Below are positions 33,073 to 42,500 of a stretch of DNA of 64,000 nucleotides, piece after piece. Source of the DNA: Paenibacillus sp. PK3_47 (GTDB lineage: Bacteria > Bacillota > Bacilli > Paenibacillales > Paenibacillaceae); assembly GCF_023520895.1 (NCBI RefSeq), contig NZ_CP026029.1:4960001-5024000 (forward strand), written 5' to 3'. The translations under genes and the position numbers were made by a program. The notes beneath the pieces were generated by a model. It was not told the origin of the DNA. It searched no databases and saw only the letters and a program-made list of their open reading frames with translations. Each line of letters begins with the position of its first letter. Position 1 is the stretch's first letter.

Positions 33073-35169
33073 ATGGAGAGCAGAATCATAGATATCGCAG
33101 AAAACGGACTTTATCTTACGATCGAAATTTCGGAGGAGCAGGATATACGGCTGCTGCATTTTGGAGCGGCGCCGCTTGCGGCGGAGGACATTGCGGAGAA
33201 GAACAAGCCGGGGTTCCGGCTGCTGGAGCTGCAGCTGTCAGGCGAAGACCGCGCGGAATATCACGGGCGCACCCACCGTGCTTCCTATCCGGGGCTGCGG
33301 ATGGTTTACGGAGGGCACAAGGATACGGTGAATGCGCTTGGCCGGAAGCTGGAGCTGACTCTAACCGATCCGGTGAGCGGTATTAAGGCGGTGCAGCATT
33401 TTCAGTTCTATCAAGGGGTCCAAATGGTCCGAGCCTGGACGGTACTCAGCAACGAAGGCACAGAAGAGGCTGCTGTGGAGTATATTTCTTCTTTTGCGCT
33501 TACAGGCGTGGACAAAGAGGGCAGCAGCGACCGGGGAGATAAAATAGAGGTCAGCCTGGCTCACAGCGGATGGCAGAGTGAGCTGCAGTGGCGGACCTAC
33601 AGCCTGCCGGAGCTGGGGATGTACCATCTGGCAGACCGCGGGTCGAAGCGGATTGCCGCCAGCAATACCGGCTCCTGGTCGGCAGCCGAGCTGCTGCCGA
33701 TGGCAGTGCTGCATAACAAGGAGAACGGGACAAGCCTGTTCTGGCAGATTGAACATAACGGTTCTTGGCACTGGGAGCTGACCGATCAATATGATCAGCT
33801 GACACTGCTGGCCAGCGGGCCGACAGAGCATGACAATCATTGGTGGATAAAGCTTGCGCCGGGAGAAGAATTCACTTCTGTTCCGGTTGCAGCAGGTTCG
33901 GTACAGGGCGGATTCGAACAGGCTGCGGGGCAGCTGACAGCCTACCGCCGCCTGATCCGCAGGCCGAATGAGGATAATGAGCTGCTGCGGATTATCTTTA
34001 ATGATTATATGAATTGCCTGTGGGGAAGCCCGACCACAGAGAAGCTGCTGCCGTTAATCGAGGCAGCGGCGGATGTGGGCTGTGAATACTTCTGTATTGA
34101 TGCCGGCTGGTATGCGCCCGGAGAGTGGTGGGATGGTGTAGGCCAGTGGGAGCCTTCCTTGGAGCGGTTCCCGGAAGGGATCAAATATGTGCTGGACTAC
34201 ATCCGCAGCAAAGGGATGATCCCGGGGCTGTGGCTGGAACTTGAAGTGATGGGCATCAACAGTCCGAAGCTGGCGGACACGGATGACAGCTGGTTCTTCA
34301 TGCGCCACGGCAAGCGTGTCAAGGACCGCAGCCGCTACCAGCTGGATTACCGCAATCCGAAGGTGATAGAGCATGCGGACGGCGTTATTGCCCGGCTCGT
34401 AGAGGAGTACGGGGTTGGATACATCAAGATGGACTACAACATTAATGCGGGTATCGGAACAGAAACGGCTGCTGACAGCTTCGGGGACGGACTGCTGCAG
34501 CATAACCGGGCCTATCTGGGCTGGCTGGACAGCATTTTTGCCCGCTATCCGGATCTGGTGATCGAGAACTGCTCCAGCGGCGGCATGCGGATGGACTATG
34601 CGATGCTCAGCCGGCACAGCATCCAGTCCACGAGCGATCAGGAGGACTACGTTCAATATGCGGCCATCGCCGCAGGATCTCCGGCGGCACTGACGCCGGA
34701 ACAGTCGGCAGTATGGTCCTATCCGCTGCGTGAAGGCGATGATGAGGAAGTAATCTTCAATATGGTCAACGCGCTGCTGCTCCGCGTGCATCAGAGCGGA
34801 CATCTGGCAGAGCTTGAGCCCCGCCGCAGGGAGCTGGTGAAGGAAGCGCTGGATTACTATAAGAGTATCCGTGCCCATATTCCGCAGGCGATGCCGTTCT
34901 GGCCGCTGGGTCTGCCGGACAGCCGGGGACAATGGGTCAGCTTCGGACTCCGCCATAACAATATCAGTTACCTCGCAGTATGGCGGATTGACGGCGAGGA
35001 GAGCGGAATCACCCTGCCTCTGCCTGAACTGAAAGGCAAGCAGGTTCATGTCAGCTGTGCCTATCCGCAGCAGCACGGCTCCTCCTGGAGCTGGGACGAG
35101 GCTGAAGGTACACTTAAGGCAGAGATTCCCGCCGGAAGAACTGCCCGCCTGTTTGAAATTCAATCCTAG
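33073..35169 (+). CDS. Alpha-galactosidase, glycoside hydrolase family 36
   Basis: This 698-residue protein has the GH36 architecture: an N-terminal beta-sandwich (1-300), a TIM barrel and a C-terminal beta domain. The nucleophile is Asp454 in YIKMDYNIN and the acid/base is Asp522 in STSDQEDY. Also visible are CIDAGWYAPGEWWDGVGQW and ENCSSGGMRMDY. It would cleave alpha-1,6-galactosides (melibiose, raffinose type). There is no signal peptide, so it acts on sugars brought in by the neighbouring importer. ATG 33073 follows AGGAGG at 11 bases; it is preferred to 33031, which lies within the -10. It is on its own transcript, ended by a terminator. Confidence 0.93.
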   Translation: MESRIIDIAENGLYLTIEISEEQDIRLLHFGAAPLAAEDIAEKNKPGFRLLELQLSGEDRAEYHGRTHRASYPGLRMVYGGHKDTVNALGRKLELTLTDPVSGIKAVQHFQFYQGVQMVRAWTVLSNEGTEEAAVEYISSFALTGVDKEGSSDRGDKIEVSLAHSGWQSELQWRTYSLPELGMYHLADRGSKRIAASNTGSWSAAELLPMAVLHNKENGTSLFWQIEHNGSWHWELTDQYDQLTLLASGPTEHDNHWWIKLAPGEEFTSVPVAAGSVQGGFEQAAGQLTAYRRLIRRPNEDNELLRIIFNDYMNCLWGSPTTEKLLPLIEAAADVGCEYFCIDAGWYAPGEWWDGVGQWEPSLERFPEGIKYVLDYIRSKGMIPGLWLELEVMGINSPKLADTDDSWFFMRHGKRVKDRSRYQLDYRNPKVIEHADGVIARLVEEYGVGYIKMDYNINAGIGTETAADSFGDGLLQHNRAYLGWLDSIFARYPDLVIENCSSGGMRMDYAMLSRHSIQSTSDQEDYVQYAAIAAGSPAALTPEQSAVWSYPLREGDDEEVIFNMVNALLLRVHQSGHLAELEPRRRELVKEALDYYKSIRAHIPQAMPFWPLGLPDSRGQWVSFGLRHNNISYLAVWRIDGEESGITLPLPELKGKQVHVSCAYPQQHGSSWSWDEAEGTLKAEIPAGRTARLFEIQS

Positions 35170-35177
35170 AAAAGTTT

Positions 35178-35232
35178 ACCCTCCACAATGGGAAGAGGAC
35201 AGCCTCTAACAATTGCGGAGGGTGTTTTTTTT
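35178..35232 (+). terminator. Terminator after the alpha-galactosidase gene
   Basis: ACCCTCC (35178-35184) and GGAGGGT (35217-35223) with an inner CAAT/ATTG pair form the stem, followed by eight T. Confidence 0.85.
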
Positions 35233-35286
35233 GCAAAGGGATGCAGCTCTATCAAATATTGAAACAAAATATTAAAAATAAAGTAC

Positions 35287-35315
35287 TGTCAATTTGAAAG
35301 AAAATTGGATAAAAT
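35287..35315 (+). promoter_or_regulatory. Upstream abrB promoter (candidate)
   Basis: TGTCAA (35287-35292) and TAAAAT (35310-35315) are 17 bases apart. Transcription from here would place the Spo0A-type boxes at about +10 to +50, as in the known abrB promoter of B. subtilis. Confidence 0.4.
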
Positions 35316-35331
35316 AGTTTTTAGGCTATTT

Positions 35332-35371
35332 TGTCGAATTTGCTCTAAACAATGTCGAATAATTTGTCGAT
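35332..35371 (+). promoter_or_regulatory. Spo0A-box cluster upstream of abrB
   Basis: TGTCGAA occurs at 35332-35338 and 35353-35359, and TGTCGAT at 35365-35371. TGTCGAA is the exact 0A box; the first two are 21 bases apart, two turns of the helix. In Bacillus Spo0A~P represses abrB at such boxes when sporulation begins. Confidence 0.7.
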
Positions 35372-35397
35372 AAATATCAAATGATGTAGAAATAAAT

Positions 35398-35426
35398 TTG
35401 ACAGGAAAGAAATAGCACTTTAAAAT
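35398..35426 (+). promoter_or_regulatory. Main sigma-A promoter of abrB
   Basis: TTGACA (35398-35403) is perfect, the spacer is 17 bases, and the -10 is TAAAAT (35421-35426). Confidence 0.8.
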
Positions 35427-35521
35427 GCAAATATGAGATAATCATTCCTACTATTTAGAAGCATTGATAGCTTTTAACTCAATGATTATATAAGTGTTCA
35501 TTTCAAGGGAGGAAACATAAA

Positions 35522-35776
35522 ATGAAAGCAACAGGTATTGTAAGAAAAGTAGATGAACTGGGACGTATCGTAATTCCGATTGAGCTGCGCAGAACAATGG
35601 GAATTGATATCAAAGACCCTTTGGAGATTTTTGTCGACGGTGAAAAAATTATTCTCAGAAAATATGAGCCAACCTGCATCTTCTCCGGAAGCGCGGAAAA
35701 CCTCATTAACTTTAAAGGTAAAATGGTCAGCAAAGATGTTCTTGATGAACTGATCGCCAGCTTCGACCGCGTATAA
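35522..35776 (+). CDS. abrB: Transition-state regulator AbrB
   Basis: This 84-residue regulator has the AbrB swapped-hairpin DNA-binding domain MKATGIVRKVDELGRIVIPIE, LRRTMGIDIKDPLEIFVD and a shorter C-terminal half than the 94-residue B. subtilis AbrB. It represses stationary-phase genes during growth and is itself shut off by Spo0A~P; the upstream 0A boxes support this circuit here. GGGAGG lies before the ATG. It is monocistronic with its own terminator. It could also be an Abh-type paralogue, but the promoter layout favours AbrB itself. Confidence 0.93.
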   Translation: MKATGIVRKVDELGRIVIPIELRRTMGIDIKDPLEIFVDGEKIILRKYEPTCIFSGSAENLINFKGKMVSKDVLDELIASFDRV

Positions 35777-35791
35777 TATCTGCACAATAAG

Positions 35792-35836
35792 AACGGCAGT
35801 GCTTAAGCTTTGGGCTTAGGACTGCCGTTTTTTTTA
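35792..35836 (+). terminator. Terminator after abrB
   Basis: AACGGCAGT (35792-35800) pairs with ACTGCCGTT (35821-35829), with an inner AAGC/GCTT pair and eight T after it. Confidence 0.9.
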
Positions 35837-35936
35837 TATGGCTGCAGTTAGCGGCAACCTGCTCTGAATAGACAATATACACTGATTTCCTATATCATAA
35901 GGCATGCAGAACAATTCTGAAGGGATGGGTCACATC

Positions 35937-36626
35937 ATGAATAATGCACTACCGAAGCTGAAAAAACCGGAAGCGATTGTATTTGATATGGATGGAACGC
36001 TGTTCCAGACGGAAAGCCTGTTGCTGCCCGCATACCATAAAATGTTCGATATTCTGCGCGAGGAAGGACTGCATTCCGGACCTACGCCTCCGGAGGAGCT
36101 GATCCTTGGCAGCCTCGGCCAGCTGCTGGCGCAAATCTGGCATAATGTAATGCCGGAAGCGGATGAAGCGGTGCACCGCCGGGCTGACGAGCTGCTGCTG
36201 AAGCTGGAGATTGAAGGGCTGGAAGCAGGAGGCACGCTGCTGTATCCGCAGGTTGTCGAGACGCTGGCCGCGCTGCATGAGCGGGGAGTAAGGCTGTTCG
36301 TCGCCAGCAACGGGCTGGAAGACTATATTCACAGCATTGTAGTTGTACATGAGCTCAAAGAATTGTTCGAAGGCCTTTACAGCGCAGGCGGACAGGGCAC
36401 CGCGACCAAAACGGAGCTGCTGCGCATCCTGCTGGACAATCACGGCATCAGCGATGCCTGGATGGTTGGTGACCGCTCCTCTGATGTGGAGGCCGGTAAA
36501 GGCAACAACCAGACCGTAATCGGCTGTGCTTATGCAGGCTTTGGTAAGCAGGAAGAGCTGAAAGGCTCGGATGTCATCATTACTGCTTTTGATGAGCTGA
36601 TTGCACTGTATGACAATGCGGAATAA
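35937..36626 (+). CDS. HAD-family hydrolase
   Basis: This 229-residue phosphatase-like protein shows HAD motif I VFDMDGTLF with the nucleophile Asp, motif II FVASNGLE, and motifs III/IV in MVGDRSSDVEAGKGN. The cap domain is helical, as in the phosphoglycolate-phosphatase-like group. The substrate is unknown. ATG 35937 follows AAGGGATG; an upstream ATG at 35904 lacks a ribosome site. The gene has its own terminator and no evident partner. Confidence 0.9.
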   Translation: MNNALPKLKKPEAIVFDMDGTLFQTESLLLPAYHKMFDILREEGLHSGPTPPEELILGSLGQLLAQIWHNVMPEADEAVHRRADELLLKLEIEGLEAGGTLLYPQVVETLAALHERGVRLFVASNGLEDYIHSIVVVHELKELFEGLYSAGGQGTATKTELLRILLDNHGISDAWMVGDRSSDVEAGKGNNQTVIGCAYAGFGKQEELKGSDVIITAFDELIALYDNAE

Positions 36627-36695
36627 TTTCTGTTCCTGTTACTTGAAGAAAATTACCCTGCTCAAGCTGTCTTCCGGTAGGCTGACAGGCCATTT

Positions 36696-36732
36696 GCCCT
36701 TGCTCCGCTGCCAAGCGGACTTGGGCTTTTTT
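36696..36732 (+). terminator. Terminator after the HAD gene
   Basis: GCCC and TCCGCT pair with AGCGGA and GGGC around GCCA, followed by TTTTTT. Confidence 0.7.
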
Positions 36733-36939
36733 ATGCGCTCCACCGGACGGATACCGGCAGCGGCTGAGCATTTTAACCGTTAAAAATTTAGGTTGATAAC
36801 CTATCTATTTTGTGGTTTAATGCTCTAGTACAGTTGCTGCAGGCATATCATATCAGGCCGGGATTTTAGTGCTGCTTCCATATGAAAACAAACTGGAATC
36901 TTTCAGAAATTTCCGGGAGTACAGCAAGGAGGAAAAGTA

Positions 36940-38814
36940 ATGAGCATCAAGAGCATCAAACCGGGCATTGTCCAAAATTTAAATAAGCCTATCATTCTAT
37001 TCAGTATCATCCTGCTGATTAAGAGTGCGGTGGCATGGTTTGTCGTATTCAGCGACGGTCCGAACTGGAGTATGGTTTTAACGGAAATCCCGTTTTTTAT
37101 GATCGTATTCAGTCTGATCGAATGGCTGGCATCCAAGCGGAAAATTCTGTATTACATGATAGCCAACCTGTTTATTACAGTGATCTATTTTGCCGTCCTG
37201 ATGTACTACAAATACTACGGGGTAATCGCTACTTATCATGCCCTGCAGCAGGCGGATAAGGTCACCAAGGTCGGGGAAAGCACGTATTCGCTGATAACGC
37301 CGTATTATCTGTTTATTTTTGTAGACATCGTATGCTTCCTGTTCTTTATGTTCCGCCCGAAATACATTGCAAAATGGAAAGCAAGAGGTACAGTCCGCAT
37401 GAGCCGTCCGGCATTGATTGCCGTTTCCGCAGTTTCATTCGGGCTATGCATCTTCAACATCTGGCCGAACCATGCCAGCATGAATGAGATTAAGAAGGCG
37501 GAGAGCATGGGGATTCTGAACTACGAGGTCTATACACTTTTTGCCGACACCACTGAGGAAGAAGAAATGATCGGCAGCAAAGAGATTACCCAGCAGGCTG
37601 TTAATGAAGCCAAAGGAATTGCCGAGCCGGCTGTGCCGCAATACTTTGGCGTTGATAAGGGCAAAAACCTGATCGTGGTGCAGATGGAATCGTTCCAGAA
37701 TTTCCTGATCGGCCTGACCCTTGACGGACAGGAAATCACGCCTAACCTCAACAAGCTGGTCCGTGAAAATACGTATTTCAGCAATTTTTATACCAATGCG
37801 GGCCAGGGAACGACGTCGGATGCCGAATTTGCGGTGAACACCTCGTTCTATGCGCCCAAAAATGAGCCGGCCACTTCATCCGATTATATGAAAAAAGCCG
37901 TGCCGAGTCTGCCGAGACTGCTGTCTGCGAACGGGTACACTACGGCAACCTTCCATACGAACAGTGTGGAGTTCTGGAACCGCAAGGCGCTGTATCCGGC
38001 AATCGGCTTTGACAAATATTATGACCAGTCCTTCTTCGGCACGGAGGATCAGATCGCTTTCGGTTCTTCGGATGAAGTATTGTACGCCAAAACCGGCCCA
38101 CGGCTCGCTGCCATGGATGCGGAGGATCAGCCTTTTTATGCAATGGTGATCTCGATGAGCGCACATCACCCCTACCATATTCCGGAAGACAAGTATAAGA
38201 TGGTGCTGCCTGAAGGGTATGAGGGAACACTGTTAGGGAACTATATACGCGCCCAGAATTATGCCGACTATGCCATGGGCCAATTCCTGGAGGAGCTGAA
38301 GGCCAGCGGAGTATGGGATGACAGCCTCGTCGTATTCTACGGCGACCATCAGGGTGTACCGGTGTACACGCTTGACAGTGATGAAAAAGAACGGATTAAC
38401 GGACTGGTCGGCCATGAATACGGCTATACCGACATGTTCAATATTCCGTTTATCGTCCATTCGCCGGGTGGGGCACTGCCTGTAGAGATCGACCGCACAG
38501 GCGCGCAGGTGGATATCCTGCCTACGGTCGCTAACCTGCTTGGTGTCTCGGCTGAGAACCAGCTCCACTTTGGAGAGGACTTGCTGAACCAGCAGAACAA
38601 TCTGCTCCCTACGCGGCATTTTCTGCCGAGCGGGTCTTTTATCAATGATGAGAGCATCTATGTAACGGGCGCAGGATATGCCGACGGCAGCAATTACAGC
38701 CTGAAGGATAATTCCATTACAGCGGACGGATCCACGGAAGCGCAGTTTACAGCAGCACAGCGTCTGCTTAACATGTCCAACAGCTATCTGTTACAGCTGC
38801 CGGACCGGCCTTAA
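36940..38814 (+). CDS. LTA synthase family protein (lipoteichoic acid / glycerol-phosphate polymerase)
   Basis: This 624-residue protein has five membrane helices in its first 190 residues and a C-terminal extracellular sulfatase-like domain. The catalytic region is GQGTTSDAEF with the nucleophile Thr292 (family form GQGKTSD), and metal ligands are visible in IVVQMESFQNF, FYGDHQGVP and GHEYG. LtaS enzymes transfer glycerol phosphate from phosphatidylglycerol to build lipoteichoic acid. B. subtilis has four such paralogues, so whether this one is the main synthase or a primase-like copy is open. AAGGAGG precedes the ATG and a terminator follows. Confidence 0.93.
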   Translation: MSIKSIKPGIVQNLNKPIILFSIILLIKSAVAWFVVFSDGPNWSMVLTEIPFFMIVFSLIEWLASKRKILYYMIANLFITVIYFAVLMYYKYYGVIATYHALQQADKVTKVGESTYSLITPYYLFIFVDIVCFLFFMFRPKYIAKWKARGTVRMSRPALIAVSAVSFGLCIFNIWPNHASMNEIKKAESMGILNYEVYTLFADTTEEEEMIGSKEITQQAVNEAKGIAEPAVPQYFGVDKGKNLIVVQMESFQNFLIGLTLDGQEITPNLNKLVRENTYFSNFYTNAGQGTTSDAEFAVNTSFYAPKNEPATSSDYMKKAVPSLPRLLSANGYTTATFHTNSVEFWNRKALYPAIGFDKYYDQSFFGTEDQIAFGSSDEVLYAKTGPRLAAMDAEDQPFYAMVISMSAHHPYHIPEDKYKMVLPEGYEGTLLGNYIRAQNYADYAMGQFLEELKASGVWDDSLVVFYGDHQGVPVYTLDSDEKERINGLVGHEYGYTDMFNIPFIVHSPGGALPVEIDRTGAQVDILPTVANLLGVSAENQLHFGEDLLNQQNNLLPTRHFLPSGSFINDESIYVTGAGYADGSNYSLKDNSITADGSTEAQFTAAQRLLNMSNSYLLQLPDRP

Positions 38815-38821
38815 AAACATG

Positions 38822-38863
38822 AACACAAAGTATAGGCTGCGAACCTGTGCTTTGTGTTTTTTT
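38822..38863 (+). terminator. Terminator after the LTA synthase gene
   Basis: AACACAAAG (38822-38830) pairs with CTTTGTGTT (38850-38858) and is followed by seven T. Confidence 0.9.
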
Positions 38864-38962
38864 GCGGAAAAAGAAGTGAATTATGGGATAGGGATGATTG
38901 TACAGAGAGGAAAGATTGGCAATGGATAAGAGGAAGGAGGCTGGTAGACGGAGTTTGAGATT

Positions 38963-39430
38963 CTATTGGCTATCCTGCTGGCTGCCCAGCTGTTCAAAAT
39001 AGGCATGGACCCCGTTCAGCAGCCCGATCAGCGTATCGCTTTGCTCTTTGCCGAGGTAATCAATCATGCCTTTGAAGGTTTCATGTATTTTGTCGATCGC
39101 CTTGTCGGCCAGCACTTCGCCCTTGGCAGTCAGCATAATCCCGCTGATTCTCCGGTCCTGGGCATCACTGGTGCGGATCACAAACCCTTGGGCGAGCAGG
39201 CCGTTTACCATTTGCGTCACCGTAGGAGAAGTAACCTTCAGCAGCCTGCTGAGGTCTGAGACTGTCAGTATATTTGCCGGGTCCCGTTTATTGCTTAACC
39301 GGATCGTGATAAGTACGCGTATCTCACTGGGCTTCAGGCCGGACATCGTCGTCTTTTGCCAGTTCATCCTGGAGAATTGCTGGAATGCCCCCATCAATTC
39401 TTCCACATTGTCATACCTGTTGTCGTTCAT
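38963..39430 (-). CDS. MarR-family transcriptional regulator
   Basis: This 155-residue winged-helix regulator has the usual features: LKPSEIRVLITIRL, recognition helix VTSPTVTQMVNGLLAQGFV, and the wing RTSDAQDRRISGIMLTAKG. Dimerising helices occupy both ends. MarR proteins bind palindromes and lose affinity when they bind small ligands; the target is unknown. The gene is alone, facing the LTA synthase gene, with GAGGTG before the ATG and a TATAAT about 35 bases upstream on its strand. Confidence 0.92.
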   Translation of the reverse strand: MNDNRYDNVEELMGAFQQFSRMNWQKTTMSGLKPSEIRVLITIRLSNKRDPANILTVSDLSRLLKVTSPTVTQMVNGLLAQGFVIRTSDAQDRRISGIMLTAKGEVLADKAIDKIHETFKGMIDYLGKEQSDTLIGLLNGVHAYFEQLGSQQDSQ

Positions 39431-39517
39431 GGGTACACCTCGTAGCTAAGTTATTGCTCTTATTATAGCCCAGCGGATGGGGAAAAAGAAATGTGGAGCG
39501 GATAGCAGGGGCTCCGC

Positions 39518-39569
39518 AAAAAGAAAACAAGACGATCTGCCCGGACTTCTTCCGGGGACCGTCTTGTTT
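39518..39569 (-). terminator. Terminator of the SLH protein gene
   Basis: AAACAAGAC (39525-39533) pairs with GTCTTGTTT (39561-39569), with an inner CCGG-type pair. On the minus strand it is followed by TCTTTTT. Confidence 0.8.
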
Positions 39570-39583
39570 AATTATTTGAATGC

Positions 39584-42500
39584 TCAGTCCCGGGAGGCCG
39601 CCTCAATATCGTTATAGGCCCAATGGGAGGTGCTTACATCCCTCCAGGCCGGGCTTCCGGTAATCTTGGACGTGTCCAGATTGAACAGATTGTTCAGGAC
39701 AGTGACCGCTTCGGCCCGGGTCGTCATCTGCCCCGGACGGAAGGTGCCGTCGCTGTAGCCTTGCATCAGGCCCGCGGCTTGAACCGCAGCAATTTCATTG
39801 GCTGCCCAGTGACCGGAGGTGTCAGTATAGGCTTGGGCTGCAGCTGTGCCCGGCTGCAGCTGTGCATATCTGGCCGCAATGGTGGCGAGTTGCGCCCGGG
39901 TAATTTCCTGTCCGGGGTTAAAGCTGCCGTTGGTATCGCCAATCATCAGCCCTTGTCCGGTAACGAGGGAGATGGAATCCCCTGCCCAATGCCCCTGTGA
40001 GACATCGGGATAAGCTGCTGCTGCTGCTTGAGGCTGTCCATTAGATTGAAGCAGACGCGCCAGCATGGCAGCCATCTGTGCCCGGGTCACTCCGGCTTCC
40101 GGGCGGAATGTACCGTCCGGGAAGCCGTTGATATAGCTGCTGCCTGGGACAGAAGGGGCCGTACTGCCTGTAAGCTGGCTGCTTACATTCACCCCCTGCC
40201 ATTGCAGCAGGGCAAAGATGGTAGAAGGACCGGCTGTAAAGTTAATGCCTGCCGTGCTGTTTCCTGCTGGAACAGGGGAGGCAGCAACAAGCTTAATGTT
40301 ATTGTCCTGTTCCACATAGACGGCCAGCGAATTCAGGAAGGCCTCTCTTTGTACCGCATCATCCGGTACGCTGATACCGGCCAGCGGCAGGGTCACTGCC
40401 ACTTCACCGCTGCTTGAGATATTGGTTTCGATCTCTACCGGAGTGGCAATGACCGACGGTTGAAGCTGATTCGAGACAGATTGTACCACCTGTGTCTGCA
40501 GTGCTCTTTGACGAACAGCTTCCCGCTGCTGCTGGTCTTTGACCGGGGTGAAACGGAAATACAGGTCGTTGCTCCCAGCCGCCAGCGTTTCAGCGGCTAC
40601 TTCAGTTTCGATATAGCTGGTGGCAATGCCAAGATCCAGTCCGGCCTGCTTGATGAGCTGAAGCGAGGCCGCAGGGAGCTGCACGTTCAGTGCACCAGCC
40701 TGATTCCGGGCGTCGGCAACGGCAATCCGCAATGCAGTTCCTCCGGTATTGGTGGTCTTGGTTACCGCCTCCAGGGTTTTATCTGCCGGAAGGGTAAGCG
40801 TGTCAGTAGTTACTCCATTATTGACGGCCCGTTCCACATTCACGGTTATTGTCCAGTCGCCCAAGGATGCGGTGGCAGGAGCCGGGGTCGCTGCAGCTGC
40901 CGGTGCAGCAGCAGTGGTGCCTCCGCCCGAAGCACTCGTCGGAGCCGTAGTCGGCGCAGTTGTCGGAGCCGCAGTCGGCTCGGTCGTTGGAGCCGCAGTC
41001 GGCTCGGTTGTCGGAACCGCAGTCGGCTCGGTCGTTGGAGCCGCAGTCGGCTCGGTTGTCGGAGCCGCAGTCGGTTCGGTCGTTGGAGCCGCAGTCGGTT
41101 CGGTCGTTGGAGCCGCAGTCGGTTCGGTCGTTGGAGCCGCAGTCGGCTCGGTATCCGGAGTAGCGGTTGGAGTCACTGTTGGTTCTGGTACCGGTGTAGC
41201 TGTCGGTTCCGGCAATTTAGGGATGGTGACATTACCAACAGTGAACCGGTAACCCGTTGCTGTAACCGAAACTGTATAGGTTTCACCCTCAGCAAGAGCT
41301 GCGCTCACCTGATAAGTCAGCCCGCCGTTTGTTTCCGTTACACTGTCCACTGTGACGCCGCCGCTGAGGGTGAAGTCGCCAGCTGTCAATCCCGGCACAG
41401 CCTGATCCAGTGTAACGGTGAAGCCGGCCTTGCTGATTTTGTCAATGGTTCCGGCTACCGGTTCAACAGGACGGGAGGTTAGCACCAGACCTCCTTCACC
41501 CAATGCTATAAAACGGCCGTTAAAGAATTTAATATTTTCCACCGTTCCATGATTGCCAAGGGGGTAAGGGCTCCAGGAAATTCCATCCGGAGAGCTGTAC
41601 CAGTCAACCCCCATGGTGCTGCCCAGAAAAATATCGCCCGAATAGGCCACTCTTAAAGGAATAAACTCCGTAGATTCGAACTCGAAATGAGTCCAGTTCC
41701 GGCCGTCAGTTGAGGTATATCCGTACCCCACTTCGCTGCCTTCTTCGTCACCCTCATCGCCAAGTGTTACACCAAACATATAATATTTACCGTTACCGTG
41801 TACCATTTTCAGCGGAAAGAACAGTTCCGGGAGTTCATCAAGCACCGCATTATGCCAGTTGACTGCATCTTCCGAATACATCAGACTGTTCATCGTTCCT
41901 GCGATAAACTGCCCGTCTGCAAATTCAATGACACCGGGATTAGTCATTGACTGTTCTGTCCAGGTACGGCCTAAGTCCTTCGAGGTTAAAATAAGATCAG
42001 AGTTGGAGCTTGACATAACCAGTGTCCCGTTCCCGTAGACCAGACCTGTCGGGTAAAGACCGTACAAAGATGGCGAATTCCTTATTTCCCACTGTATACC
42101 ATCTGTTGAGACGGCGAACGTACGATTGCCGTAAGCGATAAAATGATTGTCTGCAAATATGACTTGTTTGATTTCTTCCTGCTCAAGAGAGAAGGGGATT
42201 TCCTTCCAGTTGGTTAAATCCGTGGATACAGCAATATAATTCATTTCATCCCCTTCACCCACAGCTACATAAGTACCGTTTCCGTAAGCGAAATCCGATA
42301 AAACCGGCAGCGTCTTGGTCCACTCGGTACCGTCCAAAGTAACGGATATTCCATAAGTTCCTACGGCAACCAATCTGTCTGCAACCGCAACTGTAGCCGT
42401 ATAATTGTTGATACTGTGGTACTGCTTTTGCCAATTGGAGATCTCTTCATCCCCAGTAGGTGAAGTGTATAACGGGTAGTTAAATATGAAATAATTTCCT

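Noticed and set aside
40749..41252. Val/Gly/Ala-rich frame on the plus strand
   Set aside because: It is the complement of the TEPTAAPT minisatellite in the SLH gene and has no support of its own.
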